From Corticium candelabrum (Eukaryota > Porifera > Homoscleromorpha > Homosclerophorida > Plakinidae), in the NCBI RefSeq assembly GCF_963422355.1, contig NC_085092.1, positions 3,585,971-3,649,970 on the forward strand: a DNA stretch of 64,000 nt, given 5' to 3'. The stretch's first letter is position 1. Every line of letters starts with the position of its first letter. The position numbers were made by a program, and so were the translations under genes. This document shows positions 12,499-27,143 of this stretch, piece after piece. The notes below the pieces were generated by a model, which saw only the letters and a program-made list of their open reading frames with translations, had not been told where the DNA came from and did not search any database.

Positions 12499-14679
12499 GT
12501 GAGTGTGTTTGCTTGTGACAGTATTGCGTTTTGATTTTGTGAATTGAGAAATGATGTAAATGAGTGTTACATACAGTAGCAACACTGTGTTCGTTGAAGA
12601 AGGTAGACTGTGTTGTGTTGTATGAGAATTGGTGTAGTTCTAAGGCTGGAATGATTGTCACTTGGTTTATTAGTTGATGTAGTTGAGTGAGTTGTGCTAG
12701 TTTGATTAGAAAGAGCAATAAAGCCAATGCATGTAGGTTACAACGAAACAATGATCAACGAGAGAGAATATTTGTGAAAGTGTTGTAACAGTAACAATTA
12801 ACTGCAGAGAATAGAAGACAGACGAGTGTTAGTGGATGAGTGAGAGAGAAAAAGAAGAATGAATGCGAATGACTTGTGACTACTAATGTGTGTTGGGCTT
12901 CACAATATTATTACTGGAATTTCAAACATTGGTGTACCATTTGAGTATTTGGTAGAGACACTTATTGTACTAAATTAACTTGAACAGTAAAGTTATTGTA
13001 ACATGAACTTCACAACCTTTAGGTGGAGAGGTTCTTTGCAAGTGTAGTGAACTGGACAACACGTTAAAATAGAGTCATAGATATCAAGTTATGACTCTTT
13101 GGGGGTTCTTTGTAGGAAGGGCTTAGATAACCTAATAAACGTAAATAAAAATTAATGAAGCAAAGCTATAGATGCGCTGCTGGCCCTTCAACTTCACACT
13201 TGCAAACACCTTTCTGAATGCCTGTGTTAGATAGATAGATAATCATACTACAATGATGGCAGACAAGACAGTAGGAGTGCGTGCATGTGAATGAAAAACG
13301 ACAACGCAAATCCCGGATGCCTATAGTGGGAACTCACACACAGTGTATTGTCCAAATTTAGTGTCTTTGTGAGCTCCAATTAGGGTTAGGGTCAGCATAC
13401 AACATCACCTACATCACCAACTTTGACCTCACCTCTTTGGGGCGGGGCTAAGTTTGTGAGGACGCATGTTTGAAGGGGTTAGGAAAATACATGAAGCAGT
13501 AACTGTTGAGTGTGTTATTTCACTTATTTCTTGTTTATATGTTGTGTTATGGATAATACAATAGATTGTATTACAGTGCAACTACTCGAGCTTTTTGTAC
13601 TCGATAGAATGTTATTGGCAAGATGTACTTTCACTGTTTATATTAGCAAACCATGATCATTGAGTTGTTGTGCAGCAGTAGACACAAGAATGTAATAATA
13701 GGTGTTTTCATGCAGTTAATAGGGATGGATGATGTAAGGGGTTTGTACGACACATACGAGTGTTAGACTGTGATGTGTAATTAAGTTGCGGCATGCTGAG
13801 CTGCCACACTTTGGAAGAACACGTCGGTTGGCTGTGTACTATGCCACATACACACTGCAATGTAAACCACACCTGTCGTTTGTAATGAGCTTGTTGAAAG
13901 TGCACAAAACTGCAGTGTACTCAATGAAAATGACACGATGATTATGGTAGTAGTGGTTGCGGTGGTGACGATGATGACAATGACAATGTATGAGATCTAC
14001 ACATATTATAGTTCTAGCATCCACTTATAAATCAACACAAAATTTTTGCAACACAGTTTAGTAGATATGCTATTTCTGATTTCCAAGAAATTTTGTACTA
14101 GCAAGTTTATGTAGGAACATTCTATGAATTAGAGGGACTGACGAGTGTCATATTATGTAGGATACATAGAAATATGTAGAAGTGCCGCTCCTGTAGATGA
14201 GTACAAACATTAATTTGGGAAATTTCTAAGTGTTTTTGTAGCATACATAGTACTATTTAGTAGTCTACTGTAACAGTATTTGCATTGCATGTTCACCTGT
14301 GTTTGTTTGTTTGTTTGTTGATGCTGAACAGGAGGGTGTGATAAAATTGTATGGCAAATGTGCTTACTGTATTGAAAGCAAGTTTGACAAAAACTGGTTT
14401 AGTGACGACTTGATTTTACTAGATTTACTTTAGATGAATATTAAATTACACATAGAAAATGTCGTATGTGGCTACCAATGAAAGTGTTTGCTTGTCTAAC
14501 AGTTAAAGGATTAGAGTATTGAGGTTACTTTGTGGAATTGTGTTTGATTAAGGACAGAGGTAAGTTAGATGTGAGGTTAATGTGCTACTTTTATAGTCAG
14601 TTGGTGTTCATACTTGTAGATGCATGTATTCATAATGTTCTCACTGATAATAACATGTGATGTCACTTATCAATGGTAG
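12499..14679. other. Intron 3 of the ankyrin gene
   Basis: No exon is recognised inside. The 3' third (from about 14400) is the duplicated cassette flank shared with 17630-17790 and 19480-19600. A short AGATAGATAGATA run is at about 13230. The rest appears unique. Confidence 0.5.
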
Positions 14680-14778
14680 GATGGATGGACAGCTCTGCAT
14701 TATGCTTGTTGGAATGATCATTTGTTTATTGTGGAGAGATTATTGTCATCCGGATGTGACAAAGAAGCAAGGACTATT
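14680..14778 (+). CDS. Ankyrin-repeat gene, exon 4
   Basis: Again 99 nt in phase 0, with the same acceptor and donor context as exon 3. The peptide is DGWTALHYACWNDHLFIVE plus RLLSSGCDKEARTI. The residues that differ from exon 3 are mainly the variable surface positions of the repeat, while TALH, the A-C pair and IVERLLS are kept. The upstream intron is a recognisable copy of the intron before exon 3, so exon and flanks were duplicated together. Confidence 0.8.
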
Positions 14779-14844
14779 GTGAGTGTACTTGTATACAATA
14801 GTATTTGCGTTTATTTGGTCAATTGAGAAATGATACAACTCTTG

Positions 14845-15010
14845 AGCCTGGTTCACAATACGCCTCGCGTCGAGTCGTCTTGCGTCAAAGGAGGCCATTT
14901 CCGACGCAATGCGCTGGAGTAGGAAAAATCCTATCCAACACATCGCGTCGCATTGGAAACGACTTCCTTTGACGCGAGACGACGTGAGGTGAATTGCGAA
15001 CCAGGCTTTA
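14845..15010. mobile_element. Short palindromic MITE in an ankyrin-gene intron
   Basis: The left arm GAGCCTGGTTCACAATACGC is mirrored by the right end GAATTGCGAACCAGGCTT, and the CGTCAAAGGA and GCGTCG blocks are mirrored inside. The total is about 165 bp with a small non-paired centre. There is no coding content. It is inserted just downstream of exon 4. Confidence 0.75.
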
Positions 15011-15261
15011 CCTAAAATTCTATCATGCAGTCATCACTCTAAATTTTTCTAACTGGCATCTAATAGCCTATCTACATGAGTTCCTTTTATACCGAGCTGA
15101 GTTGAGCCATTCCCTTGTTCGCACAGTGTTTAGTTAATCTGACGTAGTGGGTGTGTCACTTGCTAAGCTATGGATACCTTTCCTTGACCATGGATAGACT
15201 ATAATCTGCTTGCATTCTTTCTTGTAAATATGTCGAGAATATTGGTTGTATTGCTAAAACA

Positions 15262-16721
15262 GGGCTTGAAAAATCGGTTCAACTAGTTGTGGTCATGTGA
15301 CGAGTTTTCAAAAATTTTAAGTTGTCAAATTTTTAGTCTAGGCCATCATGTTGATATCAATCATGGTGTTTAGTGGTATGCCGCCATTTTGTACGGCCTT
15401 CTAGAATTCAGTGCAGTGCAAGCATACAGCGCAGTATTCCCACAATGGCATGTAATTGACACATTACCGCTAAGCCAATGGATACGATGTGCTAGATTTT
15501 ACAGAGCTAGACAGCTTCACTGAGGCAAGGAAGACAATAGTGAAAGCTAATTGAATTAGCAATTAAATGCATACCACCTTTCTTTGCCAAAATAGGACGG
15601 TGTTTCAACCAGACTTCCACATATCACATTGCGAAAGTTGTCCGTTTCTTGCTACTAAAATCATATCTTCCTATTTTGACCTACAGGATTTACCATTGTG
15701 TCTACTGCTCCCTTGTAACAAACTCATGCCTTAGTTTTGTCGGAATCCTGAGATGGCTTTTGAACGGCCAGTTTCATTATCCGGGATATGAGCAGTTTGT
15801 CAACATACGGCGCGCTATAGCCTCGAACTTGTAGACCAGAGACAGCGTGAAGCGCACAAACTCTAGTCTGGTCCAAGTCGATACTAAAATAATTTCGGAA
15901 ATAGCCTTTTAAGCCAATCAGCTCCTTACAACTGGAATGTCGGTTGTAAATTCTGATTGTTTTAGCAGTAATTGGTTATGCTAAGTGCACTAACACTGAC
16001 TGCGCTCGGGTAAATCCTCGTGGGCGGCTAAGTGCACGCCAGAACCGTGATGAAGACTCTGGTGCAAGCTCACATCTAACTTTTAGTTTCAGCTTCAGTT
16101 CTTCGATATTTTCAAGCTTGCGGTCACAGGACATGCACAGCAGCATTGCTAGACCATCACCTTTGACAACTGGTCGAGTGGTAGTCTTGCCAGTCGAGCG
16201 GTTAGACTAGCTAGCGGTCTTCCGAAGAATCAAAGAGTTGCCGTTTCATGACGTCCACCAAGATATCATCGTAAGCACGGCAGACGTCTCTTCTTTGTTT
16301 GTGAGATCTCATGGCATTTACAAATGATACGTTGATCTAGGTAAAACGATCCTACGCTGTTAGACTACCATTTAGCATTGCTTTTGATAAGTACTTCCGA
16401 AATCATTTTAGTTTTGTTTTTGTCCAGACTAGAGTTCGCGCGCTTTTGCGTGCTCTCCTATCTGGAAATTTGAGGCTAGGTGCACTGCTGTCAGTACATA
16501 CTACGCGTACATGTCATTGTACGACAAATGTCAGAATGTGAGCATCAAATCGGCGCATGTTTCAGTACATACAGTTATCCGCCTGCATACCGAGAAAGCC
16601 ATTACAAACTAGCGTTGGTCTCCTGTAGTTGTCATTTGAAGACCTAGACTAGAACGTTAGTCGTCAGTTGTAAAATTTAACTCGTCAAATGATGACTTGA
16701 CGACCTATTTTTCGAGCCCTG
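15262..16721. mobile_element. hAT-type non-autonomous DNA transposon
   Basis: The ends are inverted: CAGGGCTTGAAAAAT at the left and ATTTTTCGAGCCCTG at the right. The CAGGG terminus is typical of hAT elements. The element splits a repeat whose uninterrupted relative is at 19850-20280: the uninterrupted copy reads TTGCTAAAGTGTGATGAGG, whereas here TTGCTAAAA precedes and TCAAAGTATGATGAGG follows the insert. The duplicated A/T-rich target is only approximately conserved. No transposase frame of useful length is present, so it is non-autonomous. Confidence 0.75.
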
Positions 16722-17399
16722 TCAAAGTATGATGAGGGGGAGAAGTCTGGCTATGTGAGACTACAGTTTGGCTTGGTAACTGTTCACATGGTGAATGTTA
16801 GCTGAGCCAAGCCATGCTGACACTGCTGTTTAAGGTGGGCCATTCCAGCACGGCTCAGCTCACGTTCACACAACCTTTCAAATACGAGCCACTCCGTGCT
16901 GACCATCTTGGCCCGGTTACAAATGCTCGTGTAAACAGGTTATAAATACTACTATAATAAACTCACATTTGCTGCATGCCGGTATATGCCAAAGTTGACC
17001 AGGGTGCATGTATACTCTGGTGTTTGCCGTCATGCAGCAAATGCGGGATCAAACGACTGCTTCAAAGAATGTTCAGTGTTGAGGCAATGCTACTGTATAT
17101 GATATTCTTCCACGTGCTAGACTACCGTGATCTCCAATGCTTGTTTGATGCTTTTCCATGGTAATTATGTCTCTCCTCTGCATCTCAAAAGTGCTATCTG
17201 GTTCTGCCATCACGGACTACGTGTGTGGATGTTAATAACTATTGCCTCACCTCACCAGCACCCATCGTGCCAGCACTTACCCACAGCACCCTATACTGGC
17301 ATGCTGGGTTAGTTACCAGAACGGCCTTATCTAAGTTTTGGTAAATCGCAAAATATGGGGTAATAGTTAAATACGGTATGTAGTGTCTTCATGTGATGA

Positions 17400-19600
<2,201 letters not shown>

Positions 19601-19607
19601 ATGGTAG

Positions 19608-19703
19608 GGAGGATGGACAGCTCTGTATTATGCTTGTCGGTATGGTCATTTGTCTACTGTGGAGAAATTATCATCCGGATGTGAGAAAGATGTCAAGGAC
19701 AAT
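19608..19703 (+). CDS. Ankyrin-repeat gene, exon 5
   Basis: A third cassette copy, 96 nt or 32 codons, with ATGGTAG acceptor and GTGAGTG donor in phase 0. It reads GGWTALYYACRYGHLSTVE then KLSSGCEKDVKDN. Compared with exons 3 and 4 it lacks one leucine codon in the second helix (RLLS has become KLS), which shortens the repeat but keeps the frame. It lies after a long intron filled with a (CA)n array and duplicated cassette fragments. Confidence 0.7.
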
Positions 19704-19849
19704 GTGAGTGTATTTGTATACAATAGTATTTGTGTTTATTTTGTGAATTGAGAAATGATGTGAATGAGTGTTACAACTCTTTACCCAAAACTTTAGCATG
19801 CAGTCATCACTCTCAATTTGTTGTCAGTCATCTAATAATCTTTTCACAA

Positions 19850-20280
19850 GTTCCTTTTGAGCTGAGTCGAGCCAGTCCCTTGTTCACACAGCGTTTAGAA
19901 AAAGCGAGCCATGCAGCTCACTTAGTGGGTGTGTCTCTTGCTAAGCTATGGATGATCACATGTGTGTTTGAAACTCTTACACTACCTTTTCTAGATCGTG
20001 GATCAGCTACAATTTGCCTGCATTTTTCTCGATGGTATTGCTAAAGTGTGATGAGGGGAGAGGGTCTGGCTATGTGAGACTACAGTTCAGCTTGGTTGCT
20101 GTTCACACGGTGAAGGGCAGCCAAGCTGAACCAAATGGTGCTGGCATTGCTGTTTGTGGTGGGCCAATCCACCATGGCTAAGCTTGGCTCATGTTCACAC
20201 AATCTTTCAGAGCAAGCCAACCCATGCTGACTTGTATTGTCCCAGTTACAAGTGCTTGTGTGAATGGGCTATACGTACTA
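19850..20280. repeat. Dispersed intronic repeat, uninterrupted copy
   Basis: The same sequence occurs at 15100-15261 plus 16722-16940, where it is split by the hAT element. Shared landmarks are CCCTTGTTC(A/G)CACAG, GGTCTGGCTATGTGAGACTA, CTGTTCACA(C/T)GGTGAA and GCTCGTGTAA/GCTTGTGTGA. Internal inverted GTTCACAC motifs suggest an old non-autonomous element. It has no coding potential. Confidence 0.6.
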
Positions 20281-20595
20281 ATGTCTTTATGTGATGAACC
20301 TGTTGTGCATGTTGATTCAAGTAGACTTTCTTCAAGAAAATTCTTTGTACTTTAATGTATATGTCAGTATCATCAGTGACTCTAACTGAACCCACCCTCA
20401 AGTAGTGATAATTATTAGATGCGCGAGGAAACACTTAGTTTTGGTGTCGTGTTGTCAAGAAAGATTAAGTGATGACAAAGTTGCAATGGCAATGTGACAG
20501 AATTTGACATGCACGTGTGTTGTGAGCAGCTTACTTACTATAATCTCTTGTTGTTTACTGTTTTTTTGTATCTTGTTGCCATCTGCTTGTTTTAG

Positions 20596-20711
20596 GATGG
20601 ATTAACACCTTTACATCTTTCCTGCTCAACAATCTATTCTGTCATGATAGTCATCTTCCAATTGTCAAGTTGTCGATATCATCAGGAGCTGATGTGTCAG
20701 TAGTGAACAAG
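20596..20711 (+). pseudogene. Frameshifted ankyrin exon
   Basis: Acceptor (TTTTAG) and donor (GTAAGT) are intact and the sequence is very close to the exon at 818-934, starting DGLTPLHLSCS. It is 116 nt instead of 117: a single base is missing after ACAAT, so the second half is read out of frame. Inclusion in a transcript would frameshift the ankyrin protein. The surrounding intron (20280-20830) is a copy of the palindrome arm at 1080-1660. Confidence 0.65.
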
Positions 20712-20972
20712 GTAAGTGTACATTTGGTGGAGCTTAATCTATAAATGGTGACAGCAGTGATTGTGAAGTCTGCCTAACAATTAAAGATATTCTGAAATGC
20801 TCCAAGGAGAACAAACAGATAAATAACGAAGCTGCACTAAATTGCTAAACCCTCATATACCACTGATGCACCATCAGCAGTTATGCTGACGACTTACTTG
20901 GTGTAGCACTAATTAGAAAGTTTAAGCATATTGGTAAATGGTCATCAATTGAATGCATTTGGATCCCCACAT

Positions 20973-21691
20973 TCATCTATGTTTTGCAACGCAAGGTAAA
21001 GTAACCATGTACTCCTTCTTTAAGACCAGTTCTTTTTTACTGCCAATCTTATGAGCCTGAGAGCCATCACATAGAACTACAAAAGCCGTAGCAGTGCTTG
21101 CTAATGCAACTATCTTCTCTATGACGGCGCTTGGCAAGTACCTAAGAAATTCTCTTGCCTTGCTACTGGTGTCATATCCTGTTATCAGTTGGATTCCATT
21201 TGCCTTTTGCACACGCACCAGCATTTTAAAGGCAGACAAAGGCTGACATGGAAGGCTTGCGTCAATACGTGGTTGCAATGCAGCTGACCTAGTTGAGCTG
21301 TTGGATATTTCTGCTTCTGCTATTCCGTTTCCAGCAGTTTTATTCTCGTTTGAACCAAGAATCTTGTCAAAATCCTGCCCAATTGTACAGGACTGCAAGA
21401 CATTACGTTTCTTGACTGACATGACTGTGCGTATGAAATATTATTTACCATTGAAGACAGGTGTTGCTTTACTGTGAATTTTGTAGCAAACTGCATGCCC
21501 TCAATGTACTTCAGCATATTTTTGGCTTGGCCTCTGAGACGTTTGTCATGACGGATCTTGTTCAGGTGCTTGCTGCATTGCTTGCACCAGACTTTGACAA
21601 CTAATTCTCTGCCCTCCATTATCTTGGTTTCGTATCCAAAGGTGTGGCTGACGTCCCAGCTCAAGAATGTGGTCAAATGCACTGAAAACAT
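20973..21691 (-). pseudogene. ZNF862/hAT-like transposase-derived fragment
   Basis: Two overlapping minus-strand frames (21320-21691 and 20973-21422) together encode about 230 residues. The first has a TTF-like zinc segment (VWCKQCSKHL, then DKRLRGQAKNMLKYIEG). The second has LSAFKMLVRVQKANG and, near the end, LCDGSQAHKIGSKKELV, which resembles the DGSQARK-x-x-EKELV hallmark of the ZNF862/KIAA1586/C17orf113 group of hAT-derived proteins. The frame change in the overlap and the missing C-terminal dimerisation domain make it a fragment. Terminal repeats were not found. Confidence 0.55.
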
Positions 21692-23600
21692 TTTCAGGTC
21701 ACTTCTAACTAAGACTACTGTAGTACCTATGTGATATTGGCTGTCCGTGCAGACACCACGCTATAGGCACGTGCTGGGCGTGCGTGTTTATGCCATGTTG
21801 CTGTGGACTGCAGGACATAGCTCACGACATAGTACACATTTAGTGTTTCTCTAACTTAAATGTCTAGCGAAAAGACTCGGGAGAGCGACAAATCTCACTC
21901 CAAGAACAGGTTATAATTAAGAGCGATGACTGCAGACATGATGGTCATTCGCTGTTTCTCCACAAGCTGCCATCCGAATAGATTACAGGAAAACACATAC
22001 CACAGTACATAGGGAGCAGTCAGGAGAAGGGCGTCAAGCTTTCTAGTTACTATGTCTCATGGACAATAATGTTCAGCTTATTCATTTTAACACACACCAT
22101 TCTCCAAAAAATGACATCACTTTAATTGGTTTCTTTATTTACGGGCTCACTGTTGTGTGCTTAGCTAAAGCAATTGAGGGCGATTCTGAAGAGGGGCACG
22201 TGCCGATTGTGCCCATGCCTGGAACTGGTACTGAGTAGTGCAAAATAGAGTCACTTTAGAAAGAAATAACTGCTATTCCTTCAGAACTGCGACGCATGTC
22301 GAAATATACGGTAATACAGTATGCCCATCTAGAAATCAATGGTTGCCTAGGGAGAGCAAAGACTAGTTTTGGCCAAGCATGACAGAAGCAATATGGAGCT
22401 ACATATAGAGCGATTAATTAAGACATGCAGACTGTTTAATCATAGACAGCATAAAGAAACCTTATGTCTAGTGAAGTGCCATCAAGACCTTGGTAAAAAA
22501 TCAGCAGCAATTTGTTTGAAGTAGAGAATCATCATTATCTAGGCCTATTGGACTACTACAGGTCATGCGTTCAAGTTGAAAGCTTTATACAACAACCACA
22601 ACAACAGCAGTCATCAGAGCCTAAAACAATTTTCCTGATATGGAATACAAGGCACTCTCATCACAGATCGAGTACACCATAAACAAATTTCAGGATTTTG
22701 CCAACATGGGAATTTCAGCTACATTAGCATACAGGTTTAGTCCTAAACATCATCAAATGTAACGAGAAAGCAAAAATATTTAGCAGAATATCAGCTGTGT
22801 TATCCTAAAAGTAAAACAGTTTTTGGTTTTGGTAAAGAAGGAATGGTGTATGTATTAGCAGGAGCGTAGTGTGGCAGGGGCTAGACAGGTCTATAGCCCC
22901 ATCATTTGTACGTGGTCATAAGAATTGTGGTCTGTAAATACGTGTGAGGACCATAGCTGTATATAGTATATGCACTCCCTTTTCCAGTCTGGATCTGCCA
23001 CTGATTCTAACCGATCAGTCAATTAGAAGCCAATAAAAGCGAGTGTCTACATAAAAGTGGGCGTGTTCTGTAGCATTGTGAAGTTTATTTATCCCCCCCC
23101 CCGTTTCTAGACGTCACTCTACGCCCCTTGTATTTAGTGTGGGAAGATATAGACTACCATCAAACACCTTTAACTATGCATTGTGTATCGAGTCTTAGCT
23201 GCCACTTTCGTCCATGTGCCACAACAGCAAATTAACATCTTTGAAGTGACTATGTCCAACAAAAATGTCTAGATGTACCTCCAAATTGTGATTTACAATT
23301 ACGGGAAATATAGGCTATCTAGTCTTTGTGTTGTCTCCGCCAAATTTCCGCGAGTTAGTGCTATAATCAAGAATTTGTGTCAAATTGCCCGTATCATGCA
23401 GCTGTAGTCACATATATCGTTGTGTAAGTTTTCATTTAGCAGTGTGCAATAGCTGATAACAAAAAAAATCGCATTATCTACGTAGGCATACAATACTTGT
23501 ACGTACAGTGTACTTTCCATGAAATTGTCTTATCAGACAAAGTGCTGTATCTTCTAACATTTCATCTAATCAGTCCAAAATACTATTGTCAGCTCTCAAT
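21692..23600. other. No gene recognised
   Basis: The sequence is A/T-rich with a short poly-C run at about 23093. No exon, terminal repeat or tandem array is evident. Confidence 0.5.
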
Positions 23601-23604
23601 CTTC

Positions 23605-23867
23605 TTATTGCTCAAGAAAGGGGGGTTTGTGACATGGTTGAAGAATATGATATAGAGCAGTCAGAACTTGCTTTTCTTTTTCTAGATTCCTCTTCATACT
23701 TAGGTCATCTCTGCATTCGTTCACCATGAAGTTTTCTACCTTAAAAATTCGCGTTTCCACAACGCTCAAATTTTCCATACATCTCTTTCTGTACTCTTCT
23801 ATTTTCGTATTTTGGTCTTCTTTGTCCAATTCGTCACTTTTTGTAAGAATCACAAAAACTCTTGCTC
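23605..23867 (-). CDS. IFI44-like GTPase, exon 2 (C-terminal part)
   Basis: The exon starts after a TTTTTCGTAG acceptor and runs to a stop at 23605-23607. Joined to exon 1 (ending at 25896, phase 1) it restores a glycine codon and continues RVFVILTKSDELDKED, which supplies the guanine-specificity motif (TKSD, the N/TKxD of G domains). The last part, VENFMVNECRDDLSMK followed by a leucine-rich helix (QVLTALYHIL), matches the layout of the end of IFI44/IFI44L proteins (NY..D....iLsaLrqmL). The total coding length of both exons is 1386 nt, an exact multiple of three. Confidence 0.75.
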
Positions 23868-25895
23868 CTACGAAAAATTGATACACAACATAGTTAGACA
23901 CCAAAATGCATTAAAATATTTGAATTAGAATATGAATCCATGATACAATAATATAATATATTATTATTGATATTGTGAAAATGCAAGTAATACCAATGTA
24001 ATGTAATTATAGAATGTTGTTAGTTTAAATTTGTAGTGTAACCGCTTCCTATCTAAAAATAGCTACTTTATCAAATATTTTAGTTATTTAGTTATCTAAT
24101 GCATTTTATTCATGATTTTGTCTGTTATCTTGTTTCAATACTGCTTCACAAGGGCAAGTTTATGAATGACTACTCAGGGCAAAAACTGCCCTTTATCAAA
24201 CACAGTTATGCATATTCTCATTTGCTCGTTTATTCATTTAGTTTGAAATCAGTCTAGTGCATCACAAAAATATTTGTCAGAAACAGTCTATACTAAGAAT
24301 TGCTAGAGAAAATGAATAGAGAAGCATTGCAGTGCTAAACCCTCGGCTGGTGTACATGTAAGGCAGCTGAGGAGGCAAGAACACTCATGAATTTGACTCC
24401 ATCGAAAATACTCTCATGTGGTGGTTACTAATACCGTATTTAGACAGCTTTTGCCGTCTACCGTAGTTATTTAGACCCACAGCTAAATGGGCGCAGGTTG
24501 TGGTAATGAGGTGACCCCTGATCCGCCAGACCCAAAACAAAACATTAGTGTGGAAAAACATGCACGTGCAAATGTAGATTAGGCGTCTCTGTTCGCTCTG
24601 ACTTTGGGTACCGTTACAAAATTGATAGACGCGTACTGAATAGACGCGTACTAACGTACATACAGGTCAGTCGCTTCGTCCAACAAACAGACGCGCTGTC
24701 ATGGACAATGCAAGTTCCCCTTCGCAAGTTCCTGTGAAGCGCCAAATTTCTGGTGAAGATGACACTAGTGATTTTTGCAACAACATCGGCTGCTCAGCCG
24801 AGCACACCAAAAATTTAAGCTGTCAGACTGCAGAACCGCTATACGCTGAAACACTGCACACTGCGGAACAAGCAATATGTTACAAGTCAGTACAACTCCA
24901 CGTACGGCACTGCATAGCGCCTGAATTCAGCAACTTCGCTCTCTACACGTGTAGTGGTTGGTGGGAAAACATGCACGTGCAAATGTAGACTATAGGCGTT
25001 GTTTTTATGTGCTAAACCCGTAAAGCAAAAGAAATAATCACCGTGTACAGACCGGATGCCCCATGGCTGCCAAACAGAGAGGGGGGCCTTATGACATTAC
25101 GTTCGTGTATTGGTCGGTAATGACACCACTTCTCGTCTATTGGTCGAAATAGCTTCATTTGCATCTACGCTAATCGAGTATAAATACGGTCGTTGGTACG
25201 GTCGCAAGTTGTACTATACCCTTAGCCCGGATATCCGGACCTTGGGTAACTACCGTCCTCTATCAAGACCTAGTTGTCATTTATTTCTTGGTTCTTTTTG
25301 TGTAAGCAGGGCAATTACAATAACAGTTTTTTATAATAGCATTTTTAGAGTAAACTGTTTACTACGTTGTTACGCGTACAGAATTTGTGCATGCAGTTCT
25401 TCTATAAGAGCGGGTTTCCTATCAACCGTTTATGCTAGACAGCTGATTTTCTATACCAAACTTCTGCGCTTGCAACGGAGCATGTCCATGACTACTCAAA
25501 TTGCAGTGCACGGTCCATAGCAGCGGTCTATATGGGCAGTAAATACTGTAGCAACTGTACAATATGGGTGGCAACATGTAAATAGCTTAGGAGATTGTTA
25601 CTCAACGTGGTATCTTTAAACAATTTTCTGGTTTGCTGATTATATTAAGAGTTTGCCTTCTAGCAAGCAAGAGCATGCAATAGGCTCAGGCTTGAGGGTA
25701 GCTGTACGTCAAAATTACCATATCTGGGACAGCTATATTCTAAGGTAAGTAGATATAGCAACAACGGTGATTAACATTGTTTGGACTGCATAAATAAGAT
25801 TGGTATCGGTTTGGCAAAACTCCAATATTGTACGTCTCTTAATTAAATAGTGATAGCTGGTCTTACGTAAAGAATATGTAACACATTACTCTTAC
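23868..25895 (-). other. Intron of the IFI44-like GTPase gene
   Basis: Donor GTAAGAG and acceptor CGTAG are canonical. The 2-kb intron contains a copy of dispersed repeat R (24321-25245), and no further exon is recognised. Small open frames within the repeat (24701-24988, 25110-25520) have no domain. Confidence 0.65.
24321..25245 (+). repeat. Dispersed repeat R, copy 1
   Basis: It begins GAAGCATTGCAGTGCTAAACC and ends about CCTTGGGTAACT. A shorter, clearly related copy is inserted in the LINE at 57346-58022. Shared stretches include GCAAATGTAGACTATAGGCG, GACACCACTTCT(C/T)GTCTATTG and AATAGCTTCATTTGCATCT. A hairpin-forming terminal motif (GCACT...AGTGC followed by TAAACCC) also appears at 617-645 and 20826-20870. 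No transposase is encoded; a non-autonomous element is likely, class unknown. Confidence 0.7.
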
Positions 25896-27018
25896 CGTCT
25901 CTCGGGTGTTCCTGTAATTCTTTCAGAGCCTCGCGAACGTGAGTAAGGAGCTTCACCGGAAACGCGTCAGCAACAGAAACTATGCATAATAATGACCACG
26001 CTCTTTGGCTATTTACTTTCCTTTGTTTCTTCATTTGTTCTACGTCCTGTAGTTTGTTGTAGATCTTTACCATGTGAGTATATTCTCTTACTTGGCCGTT
26101 TATGAGATAGATCAGAAACTGTTTAAGATCGAAGTCATTTACAATCTTATCAGTGACTCCAGCGACGTCAAAGAATGTAGGGGCACTCTTTTGTTTTGCT
26201 GAAAATTCACTCTCTTGCAATGCTGTATACATCACATTTGGAGGGCCGTACGTGCGGTAGATAAGTGTTCCGTGTAGGGATTCTTTTGTGCTCATCTCCG
26301 CCACTTCCTGGTAAGGAAACCTTGGCTGAACAAGATTGAAGGCGTGGTTTACAGTGTTAATAAAAGACGATTTCCCAACGCCAGAGTGTCCAATTAGTAG
26401 CAACTGCTGGCCAGAAAATAGGTTAATCACAGCGTTTCTTAATTTGTCTACTTCTTGTTCTTCTTGCTGGCGTCTCTCTTCTTGTTGACGTCTTTCTTCT
26501 CGTTGACGTTGTTCTTCTTCTTCTTTTTCTTGTTGTCTTCTCTGTTCTTCTTGCTGGCGTCTCTCTTCTTGTCGTCGTCTGTCTTCTTGTTGGCGTTCCT
26601 TTGCTGCTGCTGCTGCTGCTGCTGCTGCTTCTTCTTCTTCTTCTTGTTTTCTCTGCCGTCTGAGGCAGCGTCTCTTTTCTAATTCATGTTCTTCTTCTGC
26701 GTTTATTTTTGTTTGTTCTTCTAGTCGACGACGTCTCTCGTCTAGTAGTCGTTTTTTTTCTTCTTCTTCTTTTTCTTCTTGTTGGCGCTTCATTTCTTCT
26801 TGGCGGCGTGTCTCTTCTTGTTGACGTCTCTGTTCTTGTCGGCGTTGCTTTTCTTGTTCTTGTCGTTCTTGTTGTTTTATCTGCGCTTCCTGGCGTGATC
26901 TCTCTTCTTGTTGACGCCTCTCTTCTCGTTGGCATTGCTCTTTTTGCTGTGGTCTTCTGTGTATTTCTGGTTGATGTCTCTGTTCTTCTTGTTGGGGTTT
27001 GCTCGAAGAGTTTCCCAT
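25896..27018 (-). CDS. Coiled-coil IFI44-like GTPase, exon 1 (start, coiled coil, P-loop)
   Basis: I chose the ATG at 27016-27018 because it gives MGNSSSKPQQ, a strong N-myristoylation site (Gly2, Ser6, Lys7); an upstream in-frame ATG at 27141 would hide it. Residues ~8-200 are a highly charged Q/R/E coiled coil with an Ala9 run near residue 135. A G domain follows, with P-loop GHSGVGKSS near residue 210 and switch II DVAGVTD near 283; the TKSD motif is in exon 2. The fold order and spacing fit the interferon-induced protein 44 family, whose vertebrate members are cytosolic and interferon-induced; they lack this long coil. The protein probably sits on a membrane as an oligomer. The total is about 461 residues. 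Gene and splice structure are well supported; the role in defence is inference. Confidence 0.75.
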
Positions 27019-27143
27019 GATGTAGTATGTACTAGATTTGCGCAGTTGTGCGTTCACAACCTTGCATGGACCCTGTCTATACTGAAGCGATTGCAACGAA
27101 ATGAATTCAAACTCTCCGCCCACATATTTCGTTTTAGGCATCC

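Noticed and set aside
25110-25520. 136-residue plus-strand frame
   Set aside because: It overlaps the end of repeat R and lacks domain or splice context.
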